64,000 bases of DNA from Paenibacillus elgii NBRC 100335. GTDB taxonomy: Bacteria > Bacillota > Bacilli > Paenibacillales > NBRC-103111. The notes under the pieces were generated by a model that was not told where the DNA came from, searched no databases, and saw only the letters and a list, made by a program, of their open reading frames with translations. The position numbers and the translations under genes were made by a program. How positions within the stretch are numbered: the stretch's first letter is position 1; each line of letters begins with the position of its first letter. Of the stretch, positions 53,818 to 63,867 are shown in pieces. The stretch is from contig NZ_BIMB01000035.1 of NCBI RefSeq assembly GCF_004000865.1, positions 1 to 64,000 of the forward strand. Direction: 5' to 3'.

Positions 53818-55039
53818 GGATTTCCGACTCCTTTACGCCAAAATAGACCGGCTTCTTGAACAAATTGCTTCGGATGAGCAGCAAGGTCAAAAACCGCGCA
53901 AAGAAGACGTTCGTGATCACACTAAGCACGATGCTGAGCATCGTCGTAAGCGCAAATCCGCGGATGGCTCCGTTCCCGATGTAAAACAAGACAAAGCCGG
54001 AAATGATGTTCGTAATATTGGCATCCATAATCGTTCTGAACGAATGCTTCGAGCCCGCCTTCATCGAGGAAAGGATGCTCTTGCCGCTGCGGATTTCTTC
54101 TTTGATCCGTTCCGCGGTAATGATGTTCGCATCGACCGCCATCCCGATCCCGAGAATAAATGCTGCGATCCCCGGCAGAGTCAGCGTCGCATGAATCCAG
54201 TCGAATACGATGAGCAGCAGCCAGGAGTAGGTGATGATCGATATCGAGGCGACGAGACCCGGTATACGGTAAAAGATCAGCATGAATAGCAGGATCAGCA
54301 CGGAACCGACAAGGCCGGCTTTCACCGTTTCCTGCAGGGACAATTGGCCAAGCGTAGCGCCTACGCTCTGGGTATATTTCTCGGTAAGCTTCAATGGAAG
54401 CGCGCCGAGGTTGATCGTGTCTTTCAGCTTGTTGGCTTCGTCATACGTATAATTGCCTGAGATCGTCGCTTTGCCGTCGGTCAGCACCTGCTGTACGACC
54501 GGCGCGGACAGCTGGGTCTCGTCCAAATAAATGCCGAGCGGTTTACCGAGCAGCTTCTCCGTGACCTTGCGGAATTTCTCCTTATCCTTGACTTCGATCG
54601 AAATCATAGGACGGTTCTGCTGGTCAAAACCGACTTTGGCAGCGCCCTCTACGAAGTCGCTCCCCAGCATTTCCTTCGTGCCATCCGGCCCGCGGAACGT
54701 GAGCTGTGCAGGCTCTTTGATGATCTTTCTTACTTCCTCTTCATTCGACACCCCGGCCAGCTTCACGCGGATTCGGTCGCTTCCCTCGGTTGTTACTTCC
54801 GGCTCTGCAATCCCGAGGCTATCAGCCCGTTTCTCCAGACTGATTGCGGTTTGCTTGAGCGATTCGGGAGTAACCGGCTTCCCGGGCTCAATCGGCTCCA
54901 CAACGTACAAAATCTCAAAGCCGCCTTTCAAATCAAGCCCCAGCTTCACTTGCTTGACAAGCTGCGGACTCGTCACTCCGATCGCGGCAAAGACGATCAG
55001 CACGATAGCGAAAAAAGCGACGATTCTTTTGATGTCCAT
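53807..55039 (-). CDS. secD: protein translocase subunit SecD
   Basis: A 410-residue membrane protein with six hydrophobic segments. It starts MDIKRIVAFFAIVLIVFAA, has the GLDLKGGFEILYVVEP signature and a periplasmic P1 region of about 170 residues, shorter than the E. coli P1 domain but usual for Bacillota. GLVASISIITYSWLLLIVFD and GIGMAVDANIITAERIKEE are the family membrane motifs. GGAGACTTTT precedes the ATG. A strong promoter lies upstream. Confidence 0.96.
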   Translation of the reverse strand: MDIKRIVAFFAIVLIVFAAIGVTSPQLVKQVKLGLDLKGGFEILYVVEPIEPGKPVTPESLKQTAISLEKRADSLGIAEPEVTTEGSDRIRVKLAGVSNEEEVRKIIKEPAQLTFRGPDGTKEMLGSDFVEGAAKVGFDQQNRPMISIEVKDKEKFRKVTEKLLGKPLGIYLDETQLSAPVVQQVLTDGKATISGNYTYDEANKLKDTINLGALPLKLTEKYTQSVGATLGQLSLQETVKAGLVGSVLILLFMLIFYRIPGLVASISIITYSWLLLIVFDWIHATLTLPGIAAFILGIGMAVDANIITAERIKEEIRSGKSILSSMKAGSKHSFRTIMDANITNIISGFVLFYIGNGAIRGFALTTMLSIVLSVITNVFFARFLTLLLIRSNLFKKPVYFGVKESEIREL

Positions 55040-55068
55040 AAAAGTCTCCTTCCATACTCAATATTCCT

Positions 55069-55097
55069 ATTATACCTACGTGCGAAAAACGAGTCAA
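55069..55097 (-). promoter_or_regulatory. sigma-A promoter of secDF
   Basis: On the minus strand TTGACT (55097-55092) and TATAAT (55074-55069) have a 17-base spacer, about 30 bases before the secD start. Confidence 0.9.
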
Positions 55098-55132
55098 TTT
55101 GCCTCTTTTTTCCTTTCCATAAAGACGCGCGC

Positions 55133-55162
55133 AAAAAAGAAGCCCGCTCGCTAGCGATGGGC
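55133..55162 (-). terminator. terminator of the comN gene
   Basis: On the minus strand GCCCATCGCTAGCGAGCGGGC (imperfect stem) is followed by TTCTTTTTT. It overlaps the end of the coding frame, whose TAG stop lies within the stem. Confidence 0.75.
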
Positions 55163-55843
55163 ATCCTTATATATGCTCATGGTCATCCAGTTCATGAACT
55201 GCGTCGCCTTCAAAGATAAAATATCGTTGACGATCCGGTGCAGCGGAGGAACGCCGGTCTTATGGTATTTGTCGCTGACGCACTCCCATATCTCCTCTCC
55301 TGTCACCTGCTCGTAACCGATCATGCGGAACTCTTCGGCTTTACTCCGGCAAATTTCCTCGATGACCCGGCTGAGCTCCTCGTCGTTCATAGGCTCATCC
55401 TCCGGTTCGGGGTCCGGCTCCGATTCCATGTGCTTCATCCAAAGCTCCGGCAGATTGCCCGCTTCGGGTTCGCACTCCTCAACTTGTTCCTGAGCCGGGA
55501 CTGGACCGATCTCCTGCTGAGGCTCGCCTGGTTTCGGATCGGCCGCTCCTTCTTCCTCAAGCAAATGCGAGTCCGGAATCCGCTCTTCCGCCAGCTCGCC
55601 GGCCTCCCTCTCCGAGTAAAAAAGTTCCATATAAGGGATCGACTCCGTAAGCGGCTTTTCGGCTGCAGCTTCCCCTGTCCCGTCTTCTTCCGGATTCCGG
55701 GACTCCGAGTTACCCATATTCTCGTTCCCGGCTTCCGGCCCCGTTTCCGTGGTGGAGGCGGCGGCGTCTTGCTCCAATCCCGCTTCTATGGAATCCTGAC
55801 CCTTGCCGTCGCTGCGATCCTGTTTCCAACTGTCGTTTTCCAT
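55151..55843 (-). CDS. comN: ComN-type post-transcriptional regulator with long acidic N-terminal extension
   Basis: The protein has 230 residues from ATG 55843, preferred because GGGAGG lies eight bases upstream. The C-terminal 90 residues (about 140-230) are the ComN/YrzD domain, with SKAEEFRMIGYEQVTGEEIW, VNDILSLKATQFMNW and MTMSIYKDAHR. ComN of B. subtilis is about 98 residues, acts on comER mRNA and affects competence. The N-terminal 140 residues are strongly acidic and low in complexity (many E, P, D, S), absent from B. subtilis ComN. It lies upstream of secD and close to spoVB, as comN does. Confidence 0.88.
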   Translation of the reverse strand: MENDSWKQDRSDGKGQDSIEAGLEQDAAASTTETGPEAGNENMGNSESRNPEEDGTGEAAAEKPLTESIPYMELFYSEREAGELAEERIPDSHLLEEEGAADPKPGEPQQEIGPVPAQEQVEECEPEAGNLPELWMKHMESEPDPEPEDEPMNDEELSRVIEEICRSKAEEFRMIGYEQVTGEEIWECVSDKYHKTGVPPLHRIVNDILSLKATQFMNWMTMSIYKDAHR

Positions 55844-56025
55844 CTTGCAACCCTCCCGCGTGCGCAGCCTCGTTATTGTACCTATTCGCTGTACCCGAGC
55901 GTTTTCCTGCCGTTTGTGCCTGCGGCGCGATCTAAAAATTGTTGCATGCTCTTGGACAGGTTGTGCATATCCATTAATAACGAACGGGAATACAAGCCCA
56001 TCCAGAAAGAAAGAAGGTCGGTCCC

Positions 56026-57591
56026 TTGACAAAACAATCGTTTATCCAAGGAACGCTCATCCTCCTTGCAGCAGGCATTGTCAACCGCATCCTCGGCTTC
56101 ATTCCCCGGATTACGCTTCCGCGGGTAATCGGTCCGGAAGGAATCGGCCTTTATCAAATGGGGTGGCCGTTTCTCATCGTCATTCTTACGATCGTCACCG
56201 GAGGCATCCCGGTCGCGGTAGCCAAATTGATCGCTGCCGCTGAGGCCGAAGGCAACGAAGTCAGAGTCCGGACGATCTTTCGGGTAGCGCTTGCTCTGGC
56301 GACCGTCATCAGCTTTATCTTCACCGCCGTCATCGTCCTCGGCGCCCGCTGGATTACCGACCATCTGTTCACGGACTCTCGGGTATACTACACGTTCCTG
56401 TGTATGACGCCAATCATCCCGCTCGTCGGTATATCAGCCGTATTCCGCGGGTATTTTCAAGGACGGCAGGACATGATTCCGACGGCGCTGTCCCAAGTGG
56501 TCGAAACGCTCGTGCGCATCGTTACCGTGCTCGCCTTTGCCTTCATGCTGCTGCCTTACGGCATCGAATTCGCTGCCGCGGGAGCGATGATCGGCGTCAT
56601 GGTCGGCGAGTTGAGCGCCCTGCTCGTTCTGGTGCTGCTATACCGGCGTAACCGGTCGCAGCGGCTGGCGCCTCGCCGGACAACGACCGGAGCTCGACGG
56701 TCGTTCAACCGCTTCGAGAGCTTGAAAAATCTTCTTCAATTGGCCGTGCCCGTCACCGGAAGCAAGCTGGTCGGCTCCGGCTCGTATTTTCTCGAATCGA
56801 TTCTGATTATTCAGAGCCTCGCTGTCGCAGGCGTGGCAACCGGTGTAGCGACGGCGCAGTACGGAGCATTGCAAGGCATGATTATTCCTGTGCTGATGCT
56901 GCCTAGCGCCCTTACCTTTTCCCTCGCGGTCTCGCTTATCCCGTCCTTGTCCGAGGCGGCGGCCAAGAATGACATGAAAACCATCCATATGCGGCTGCAC
57001 CAATCGCTGAAGCTCGCCTTGGTGACTGGCGCCCCCTTTGCCGTACTGATGTACGTGCTGGCCGAGCCGATTTGCCAGTACATGTACGGACAGCCCGGAG
57101 TCGGGGCGATGCTTCGGATGATGGCGCCTGCGGCGCTTTTCATTTATTTTCAGGCGCCGCTGCAATCGACCCTCCAAGCGCTCGAAAGACCCGGAAGCGC
57201 ACTGATCAATACGCTCGTCGGGTCCGTCGTTAAGTTGACGCTGATTTATATCTTGGCCAGCCGGCCGGAATTCGGCATCTTGGGGGCGGTTGTCGCCATC
57301 AGCGTGAATATTATGCTCGTTACCTTGCTGCACTGGAACAGCGTCGTGCGCCTGCTTCAGTTTCGCATGCAGGCCGGAGATTTTCTGAAAGTCGGAATAA
57401 GTATGGCCGTCGCCGGCTTTGCCAGCTATGTCGTGATGTATACCCATTGGATCGCTAGCGGCTTTACGCGTTTTTCCTTCTCCTGCCTGACGGGAGTTAT
57501 CGTTTATCTGCTGATCGCCATGCTGCTTAAGCTCATTAACCGCGACGACGTTTTCCGAATTTTATGGCTTGGCAAACGGATTGTGAAATAA
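56026..57591 (+). CDS. spoVB: stage V sporulation protein B (polysaccharide flippase)
   Basis: A 521-residue MATE/MOP-fold protein with about 14 hydrophobic segments. It begins TKQSFIQGTLILLAAGIVNR and contains GPEGIGLYQMGWPFL and VSLIPSLSEAAAKND, typical of SpoVB. It is related to MurJ and is needed for spore cortex assembly in B. subtilis, probably moving peptidoglycan precursors. The start is TTG 56026, with AGAAGG about seven bases upstream. The neighbours comN and DUF421 agree with the B. subtilis order. Confidence 0.93.
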   Translation: MTKQSFIQGTLILLAAGIVNRILGFIPRITLPRVIGPEGIGLYQMGWPFLIVILTIVTGGIPVAVAKLIAAAEAEGNEVRVRTIFRVALALATVISFIFTAVIVLGARWITDHLFTDSRVYYTFLCMTPIIPLVGISAVFRGYFQGRQDMIPTALSQVVETLVRIVTVLAFAFMLLPYGIEFAAAGAMIGVMVGELSALLVLVLLYRRNRSQRLAPRRTTTGARRSFNRFESLKNLLQLAVPVTGSKLVGSGSYFLESILIIQSLAVAGVATGVATAQYGALQGMIIPVLMLPSALTFSLAVSLIPSLSEAAAKNDMKTIHMRLHQSLKLALVTGAPFAVLMYVLAEPICQYMYGQPGVGAMLRMMAPAALFIYFQAPLQSTLQALERPGSALINTLVGSVVKLTLIYILASRPEFGILGAVVAISVNIMLVTLLHWNSVVRLLQFRMQAGDFLKVGISMAVAGFASYVVMYTHWIASGFTRFSFSCLTGVIVYLLIAMLLKLINRDDVFRILWLGKRIVK

Positions 57592-57604
57592 CGGAGGCGC
57601 CAGC

Positions 57605-58279
57605 TCATCTTTTTTTGTCGATAAACCAGCGGCCCCGATGATCGATGGAACAAAAAAATACGTCCTTGAAATCTTTGACTCCCTTATCCTGAAGTTGGCT
57701 CTTGAGCCAAAACCGGGTTTGGCCGAGCTTGGCCAAGCTTTCGTCCTGTACTTTACCGTCCATAATCAGCGGCAAAGGAAGTCCCTCGTAGCGAAACGAC
57801 GGCGGCTTTTCCCCGGACGGTTCCGTCTCTTGTTTTTTCTCTACCACGGTCAGCTTACCTGACGATTCGAGAAGGGCAAATTCCACATCCGCGAGGTTCG
57901 TCACTTTATTTTCTCTCAATTGCAGCAGCAGATCGTCCAAATTGTATAGCTGACGCTTCATTTCCTTCCGATTCAGCTTGCCGTTCTGAATAATGGGAGA
58001 AGGCTTGCCTTCAAACAAACGGCGCAGCTTTTCGTTTTTCAACGAAACAAAAGCAATGGTCAACTGAACCACGACCAGCGTTGCCATGGGAAGGATTCCG
58101 TCGAGCAAGGGCTTCTTGATATCTTCCAGCACGAACACGGCAATTTCCGCGATCATGATGGAAATGACGAGGTCAAAAACCGACAGCTTGCCGATCTCCC
58201 TTTTTCCCATAATGCGCAGGGTAAAAAAAACGATCGCATAGATCAGAATGGTGCGAAAAAAAAGCGTCAGTAGATCCAT
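57605..58279 (-). CDS. DUF421 family membrane protein (YrbG/YetF-type)
   Basis: A 224-residue protein with three N-terminal membrane segments and a cytoplasmic DUF421 domain, with the family-typical LRIMGKREIGKLSVFDLVIS near the start. In B. subtilis SpoVB's neighbour YrbG belongs to this family. Function is unknown, though related proteins in spores (SpoVA-neighbours, YetF) bear on spore germination or membrane stability. The gene faces spoVB; only 13 bases separate the stops. Confidence 0.88.
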   Translation of the reverse strand: MDLLTLFFRTILIYAIVFFTLRIMGKREIGKLSVFDLVISIMIAEIAVFVLEDIKKPLLDGILPMATLVVVQLTIAFVSLKNEKLRRLFEGKPSPIIQNGKLNRKEMKRQLYNLDDLLLQLRENKVTNLADVEFALLESSGKLTVVEKKQETEPSGEKPPSFRYEGLPLPLIMDGKVQDESLAKLGQTRFWLKSQLQDKGVKDFKDVFFCSIDHRGRWFIDKKR

Positions 58280-58387
58280 GGACTCGGCCTCCCCGATTGC
58301 AGTTCAATGCCTATTGTAGCCTCGGGGAACGATTGTCATGCGGGTGAATTGCTGGTAACAAATCGATGCTTCCGCAGCCCATAAAGC

Positions 58388-58406
58388 TGTACTATTTCGG
58401 TGTACA
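58388..58406. promoter_or_regulatory. inverted repeat TGTAC-N9-GTACA upstream of TIGR04086 gene
   Basis: A dyad with 5-bp arms lies about 50 bases before the start of the yrzE-like gene, and just before a possible TACAAT -10 (58413-58418). It may be an operator, but arms this short can occur by chance. Confidence 0.25.
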
Positions 58407-58455
58407 TGCCCATACAATGGAAAATAAAACGGCTTGGAACAGGAGGTCAAGAGGG

Positions 58456-58818
58456 ATGATGAAAAATTCGCCCTTATTTGCCGGCTTAGTGTATGCCGTG
58501 GCGTTCATGCTGGCCGGAACGCTGCTCGCTTCGCTTGTACTGCTGGGAACGAATATTCCTGAGAAATCGTGGCTGAGCGCGACGTTGTTTATTCACGGAA
58601 TCGCCATGCTGGTGGGGGGCGCGGTATCGGGCAAACGCAGCGGCGGTAAAGGCTGGTACCACGGGGGATTGCTGGGGGCCATGTATACCGTGGTCGTATG
58701 GATGATCGGATTTTTGGCGTACGATGCAGGTTTTTCCAAGGAGATGCTGGGGCTGGCGGTGGTAGCTTTGCTGGCCGGAGCGCTGGGTGGGATGATCGGC
58801 ATCAATTTGAAGAAATGA
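58456..58818 (+). CDS. yrzE: TIGR04086 family membrane protein (YrzE)
   Basis: The protein has 120 residues from ATG 58456, with AGGAGGT nine bases upstream. It has four hydrophobic segments: residues about 5-28, 38-58, 70-90 and 98-117, the usual fold of this Bacillota family, with no known activity. Its place between yrbG and yajC matches B. subtilis yrzE. No clear motif for a ligand is seen. Confidence 0.88.
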   Translation: MMKNSPLFAGLVYAVAFMLAGTLLASLVLLGTNIPEKSWLSATLFIHGIAMLVGGAVSGKRSGGKGWYHGGLLGAMYTVVVWMIGFLAYDAGFSKEMLGLAVVALLAGALGGMIGINLKK

Positions 58819-58868
58819 ACCGGACCGCCGGTCCGAACGACCGCGACTCCCTCCGTCCGGGACAGAAA

Positions 58869-58924
58869 CAAAAAAGCGAGATCTCTTGAGCCCGCCGGAA
58901 TCCGGACGGAACGAGACCTCGCTT
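58869..58924 (-). terminator. terminator of yajC operon
   Basis: On the minus strand AAGCGAGGTCTC... pairs with ...GAGATCTCGCTT around an inner CCGG-ATT-CCGG hairpin, followed by TTTTTTG. It lies 34 bases after the yajC stop, which is the end of the right-hand gene string. Confidence 0.85.
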
Positions 58925-58957
58925 GTTTGCATGCGCAGCGAAGCGCAATGGGTCGAA

Positions 58958-59281
58958 CTATTTACTTTCGGAAGCCGCCGCGGAAGTTGTAACCGTATTA
59001 ATGGCCGAACGCTCGAAGGTCAGCTTCGTGACGTCGTTCACACGCAGGACGATCGTATCGTCCGTAATCTCCAGGATTGTGCCGTGAAGGCCCCCGATCG
59101 TAACGACCTTATCCCCTTTTTTCAAGTTGCTCAGCATCATGTTGCGAGTCTTTTGACGTTTTTGCTGAGGGCGGATAAGTAAGAAATAAAGAACGACGAA
59201 CATCAGGACGAGCGGGCCGTAAGTCACGAGATATCCCTCGATCCCCGGAGCCGCCGCCGTTTCATTTGCCGCTAACCACAT
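58958..59281 (-). CDS. yajC: preprotein translocase subunit YajC
   Basis: A 107-residue protein with one membrane segment (about 18-38, GPLVLMFVVLYFLLIRPQQK) and the conserved KRQKTRNMMLSNLKKGDKVV and GGLHGTILEITDDTIVLRV. YajC binds SecDF and aids translocation. It is the last gene of the ruvB-queA-tgt-yajC string, as in B. subtilis (yrbF). GGGGGG lies before the ATG. Confidence 0.95.
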   Translation of the reverse strand: MWLAANETAAAPGIEGYLVTYGPLVLMFVVLYFLLIRPQQKRQKTRNMMLSNLKKGDKVVTIGGLHGTILEITDDTIVLRVNDVTKLTFERSAINTVTTSAAASESK

Positions 59282-59376
59282 TGTCTGATTCCCCCCTTTC
59301 TACAAACTTTCTCTATGTATACCAAATGGTAAGTCCGGTGAATCCGAAGCGGCTGCGCTCCAGATTCATCGGGCTT

Positions 59377-60534
<1,158 letters not shown>

Positions 60535-60549
60535 TCAATTTTTCCTTAT

Positions 60550-61611
60550 TTAATGAATGAACATCGCGTCGCCGAAGCTGAAAAAGCGGTACTCTCGCTC
60601 AACGGCTTCGCGGTATGCGGCGAGTACGCTCTCCCGCCCGGCAAGCGCGCTGATCAGCATAAGCAGTGTCGATTTAGGCAGATGGAAGTTGGTTAGCAGC
60701 GCATCGACGATGCGGAACCGGTAGCCCGGATAAATGAAAATTCCGGTCCAGCCGCTTCCCGCTTGCAGCATGCCGTACTCATCCGCCGCCGTTTCCAGCG
60801 TCCGGGCCGAAGTCGTCCCTACCGCGACCACCCGTCCGCCCTTTCGTTTCGCGGCATTTACCAGCTCGGCGGTTTCTGCGGATACCTCATAATACTCCTC
60901 GTGCATCTCATGCTGTTCGACGCTCTCGACCCCGACGGGACGGAACGTTCCCAGTCCGACATGAAGCGTAACATACGCTAATTGTATCCCTTTTTGTTCC
61001 AGCCGATTCAAATATTCCTGGGTGAAATGAAGCCCTGCCGTAGGCGCCGCAGCGGAGCCTTCATGTTTCGCATACACCGTCTGGTACCGCTCGCGCTCCG
61101 GAAGCTGCTCCTTAATATAAGGCGGCAGCGGCATATGTCCCAAGCGGTCGAGCAGCTCGTTAAAAATGCCTTCGTAGCTGAAGCGCAGCACTCGGCTGCC
61201 CATCTCGCCTTCGGATTCGACGGTAGCGACGAGCAGCGGCGGCTCCGTATCTCCACCCGCTTCTGTTGGAGCACCGCCTCCGAAATGCAGCACGGTCCCG
61301 GTCTTCAGCCGCTTTGCCGGACGGACGAGCGCTTCCCAGCGATCCCCTTCGAGCTGCTTGAGCAGCAGCACTTCGGCTTTGGCGCCTGTGTCCGCCTTCA
61401 CTCCGAACAGCCTGGCCGGAATGACCCGCGTATCGTTAAGCACAAGCACGTCTCCCGCCTCAAGATACCGTTCCAATTGTTCAAATGTATGGTGACCGAT
61501 TTCCCCCGTCTGTTTATCCAGCGTGAGCAGCCGAGAGGCCGTCCGATCCGGAAGCGGCGTCTGCGCAATGAGTGATTCGGGTAAATGGTAGTCGAACAAG
61601 TCCACTTGCAT
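60550..61611 (-). CDS. queA: S-adenosylmethionine:tRNA ribosyltransferase-isomerase QueA
   Basis: The protein has 353 residues from ATG 61611, which has AAGGA at suitable distance; the ATG at 61623 touches that site. The family motifs are [17 protein letters not shown] at the N-terminus, APTAGLHFT in the middle and [19 protein letters not shown] near the C-terminus. It adds the epoxycyclopentane moiety of queuosine from SAM. It comes before tgt in the same pathway. Confidence 0.96.
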   Translation of the reverse strand: MQVDLFDYHLPESLIAQTPLPDRTASRLLTLDKQTGEIGHHTFEQLERYLEAGDVLVLNDTRVIPARLFGVKADTGAKAEVLLLKQLEGDRWEALVRPAKRLKTGTVLHFGGGAPTEAGGDTEPPLLVATVESEGEMGSRVLRFSYEGIFNELLDRLGHMPLPPYIKEQLPERERYQTVYAKHEGSAAAPTAGLHFTQEYLNRLEQKGIQLAYVTLHVGLGTFRPVGVESVEQHEMHEEYYEVSAETAELVNAAKRKGGRVVAVGTTSARTLETAADEYGMLQAGSGWTGIFIYPGYRFRIVDALLTNFHLPKSTLLMLISALAGRESVLAAYREAVEREYRFFSFGDAMFIH

Positions 61612-61689
61612 GATACGTTTCATCCTTCTGTAGGTTTCATATTTAAATCAACTTTTTTATGCTGCGAACGGCCGTCGTTCCTCAGGGCC

Positions 61690-63822
61690 TCAAGGAGCGG
61701 CTTTCTGAATCGAAACGCCCGTGTAATACGTCAGCAAAATTTTCTGGTAATCGTAACCGAGCTCGGCATAGCTTTTGGCGCCCCACTGAGACATCCCCAG
61801 CCCATGACCGTAGCCGGTGCCTTTGAAAATAAACTGCGGGTCCCGGGTAGCCAGCCGCACTTTGCCTTGTGCATCCATCACAAACAGCTGATCGTCGGTT
61901 TGTTTTCCCTTTCCGCCGCTGCCTGCGACAACGACGGGCTGAGAGGCCGAGGTCTGGCTTCGCGTCGCCCCCCCTGCTCCCAATATAGTATAGCGTCCCG
62001 TTTCTTCAATATCAAACCGGGTACTGGGCAGGCCGCCGAGCATCGTGCGGAGCGAATCCGGATAAGCGGCTTTAAGCGGCTGCCCGTTCGCCGTTACTTC
62101 TATCGCGCGGCCGGACGCTCCTCTTTTCGACACTTCAAGCCGGTTTAACGCCCCGCCGGTATAAGACGCGCCAAGCTTTTCCTTTACCTTGGTCGCATCG
62201 TAAGGACCGCGAATCCAGGAATAAGCGTTCGATTCGACCTCTTGGCCGATAACGACGAAGTGGTCTCCGATGTCGACCTTGAATGCCCCCGGGTTGGTTG
62301 CATTGTCGACGTAGGGTGCCGGCCGGACGCTCACGCCGGTTGCCGTCGACTCGTAATAAGGCAAGCCGGCCGGATTTTTTTGCCCCGTTGCCCTTGCATA
62401 GTCAGAATGAATGTAGCCGGTGTTGCCATTCGGCAGAACGATCCGGTACCATACCTTCTTGCCTGCCTGAGCGCCTTCGTCCGGGGATTTTTGACTCTGC
62501 AAATACGCCACTTCGTTGCCCCATACTTCGGTCGGAGCCGCCGTCATTCCCCCTGCATTGGAGTAATACAGCGGATTGATCAACCCGTTCTTATCTACGA
62601 CCACTTCGCCTTGCGTCGCCTGCACCGCTTGCTGCGCGGCGGCGAACTCTCCCGCCACTCCTTTATACGCTTGATCCGTGGTCGTGTCGGTGACGTGGGC
62701 AATCTGGTATTTGATGCCCTGCTTAAGCGCAAATGTGCGCGCGGCGACAGCCTGCGCCTTCAACGCTTCCAAAGGCCATTCTTTACTCATCTCGGAGCCG
62801 AGGACCGACACGAGATACTGCTCAAAAGGCAGCTCGTTGACGACCGCCAGCTTGCCGTTGAACCGGGACAGCTCTATCCCCCCGCGGTAGGCGCGATCGA
62901 ACCGCTCGCGAACGGTGACGCCGCCCTGCGCATCCGCCGCCGCCGCCCACAGCTTTGCTCCTCCGCTGAAGGCGAAGGCCGCTAGCGGTCCTCCGGCGCT
63001 CTCGCCGCCCATGTCAAGCTCGCTGCGCTTCAGCACATAGCTCTGCGCAGCGTCCACCGGCGTGAGCGCCACGGTCGGCAGCGCCGCCGCGATCTGCGCC
63101 TTCAGCGCCTGGAGCGCTGTGTTGTCCGCCGCTTCGCCGACGAACACGGCGTAGCCGGCTTCGGTCAACGCCACGTCGGCGTCGAAGCCCGCCTGCGACA
63201 GCGCAACCGCCTGCGCATTCGCATCCGCCTCGCCGGCGAAGCTGCCCGCGCTCCAGCGCAGCGGCCCGCTGACGGCCGCACCGGACTGACCAGCAGCGGC
63301 TGACGCTGCCGCTTCCTTCGTTGCGAACGGGCCAACATAGGCCCGATACGCCGACTGGCCGCGCTTCACGTGCTGTACCACACCTGCGGCGGCTCCTCCA
63401 GCCGCCAGCTTCTGCGCCTGCGAACGCGCGGCCGTAACGTCGCCCGTCTCCGGCAGCTGCGCGTAATAGCCGTCCGCATAGACGCGAACCGGCGTTTTTG
63501 CCGCCGCTTGATGAACCGGCTTCACCCCAGCTGCCCCACGCAAGCCGAGCTGCAGACCAGCGTCTGCCGACAGTGTAACTGCAGCGGCCGGACTAACATA
63601 TTTGCCCGTATCGATAAATAAAGCGACACGAATATTGTCGAGCTTCGGCACCGACACCGCGGCGTAAGCAGCAGGCAGCACGCCACCTGCCTGTCCCGCT
63701 AAACCCATTGCTGCTGCAAGCAGCAGCACGGCCGGCATCTTCATTCCTGATCTTAAGCGACGCGCCGCCCGCCCTAGGGGAGCTTGTCCCATAGAGCCGG
63801 GCGGCCGTTTCGTTTTATGCAT
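61690..63822 (-). CDS. SpoIID/LytB domain protein with SPOR-like repeats
   Basis: A 710-residue protein with a signal peptide (about 27-54). Residues about 110-250 look like two SPOR-type repeats, and about 310-420 plus 640-705 form the SpoIID domain: NELPFEQYLVSVLGSEM, LEALKAQAVAARTFAL and the C-terminal GYGHGLGMSQWGA. The catalytic glutamate is in GSEM. A segment about 455-560 with VSVRPAPYVD resembles an SH3-type insertion. SpoIID is a lytic transglycosylase acting in engulfment. This gene lies between ruvB and queA, where Paenibacillus often carries such a gene. Confidence 0.88.
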   Translation of the reverse strand: MHKTKRPPGSMGQAPLGRAARRLRSGMKMPAVLLLAAAMGLAGQAGGVLPAAYAAVSVPKLDNIRVALFIDTGKYVSPAAAVTLSADAGLQLGLRGAAGVKPVHQAAAKTPVRVYADGYYAQLPETGDVTAARSQAQKLAAGGAAAGVVQHVKRGQSAYRAYVGPFATKEAAASAAAGQSGAAVSGPLRWSAGSFAGEADANAQAVALSQAGFDADVALTEAGYAVFVGEAADNTALQALKAQIAAALPTVALTPVDAAQSYVLKRSELDMGGESAGGPLAAFAFSGGAKLWAAAADAQGGVTVRERFDRAYRGGIELSRFNGKLAVVNELPFEQYLVSVLGSEMSKEWPLEALKAQAVAARTFALKQGIKYQIAHVTDTTTDQAYKGVAGEFAAAQQAVQATQGEVVVDKNGLINPLYYSNAGGMTAAPTEVWGNEVAYLQSQKSPDEGAQAGKKVWYRIVLPNGNTGYIHSDYARATGQKNPAGLPYYESTATGVSVRPAPYVDNATNPGAFKVDIGDHFVVIGQEVESNAYSWIRGPYDATKVKEKLGASYTGGALNRLEVSKRGASGRAIEVTANGQPLKAAYPDSLRTMLGGLPSTRFDIEETGRYTILGAGGATRSQTSASQPVVVAGSGGKGKQTDDQLFVMDAQGKVRLATRDPQFIFKGTGYGHGLGMSQWGAKSYAELGYDYQKILLTYYTGVSIQKAAP

Positions 63823-63867
63823 AAACCGCCGATTCCCCTCTCTTGGCGGAACCGCCGATGCTTCCGC

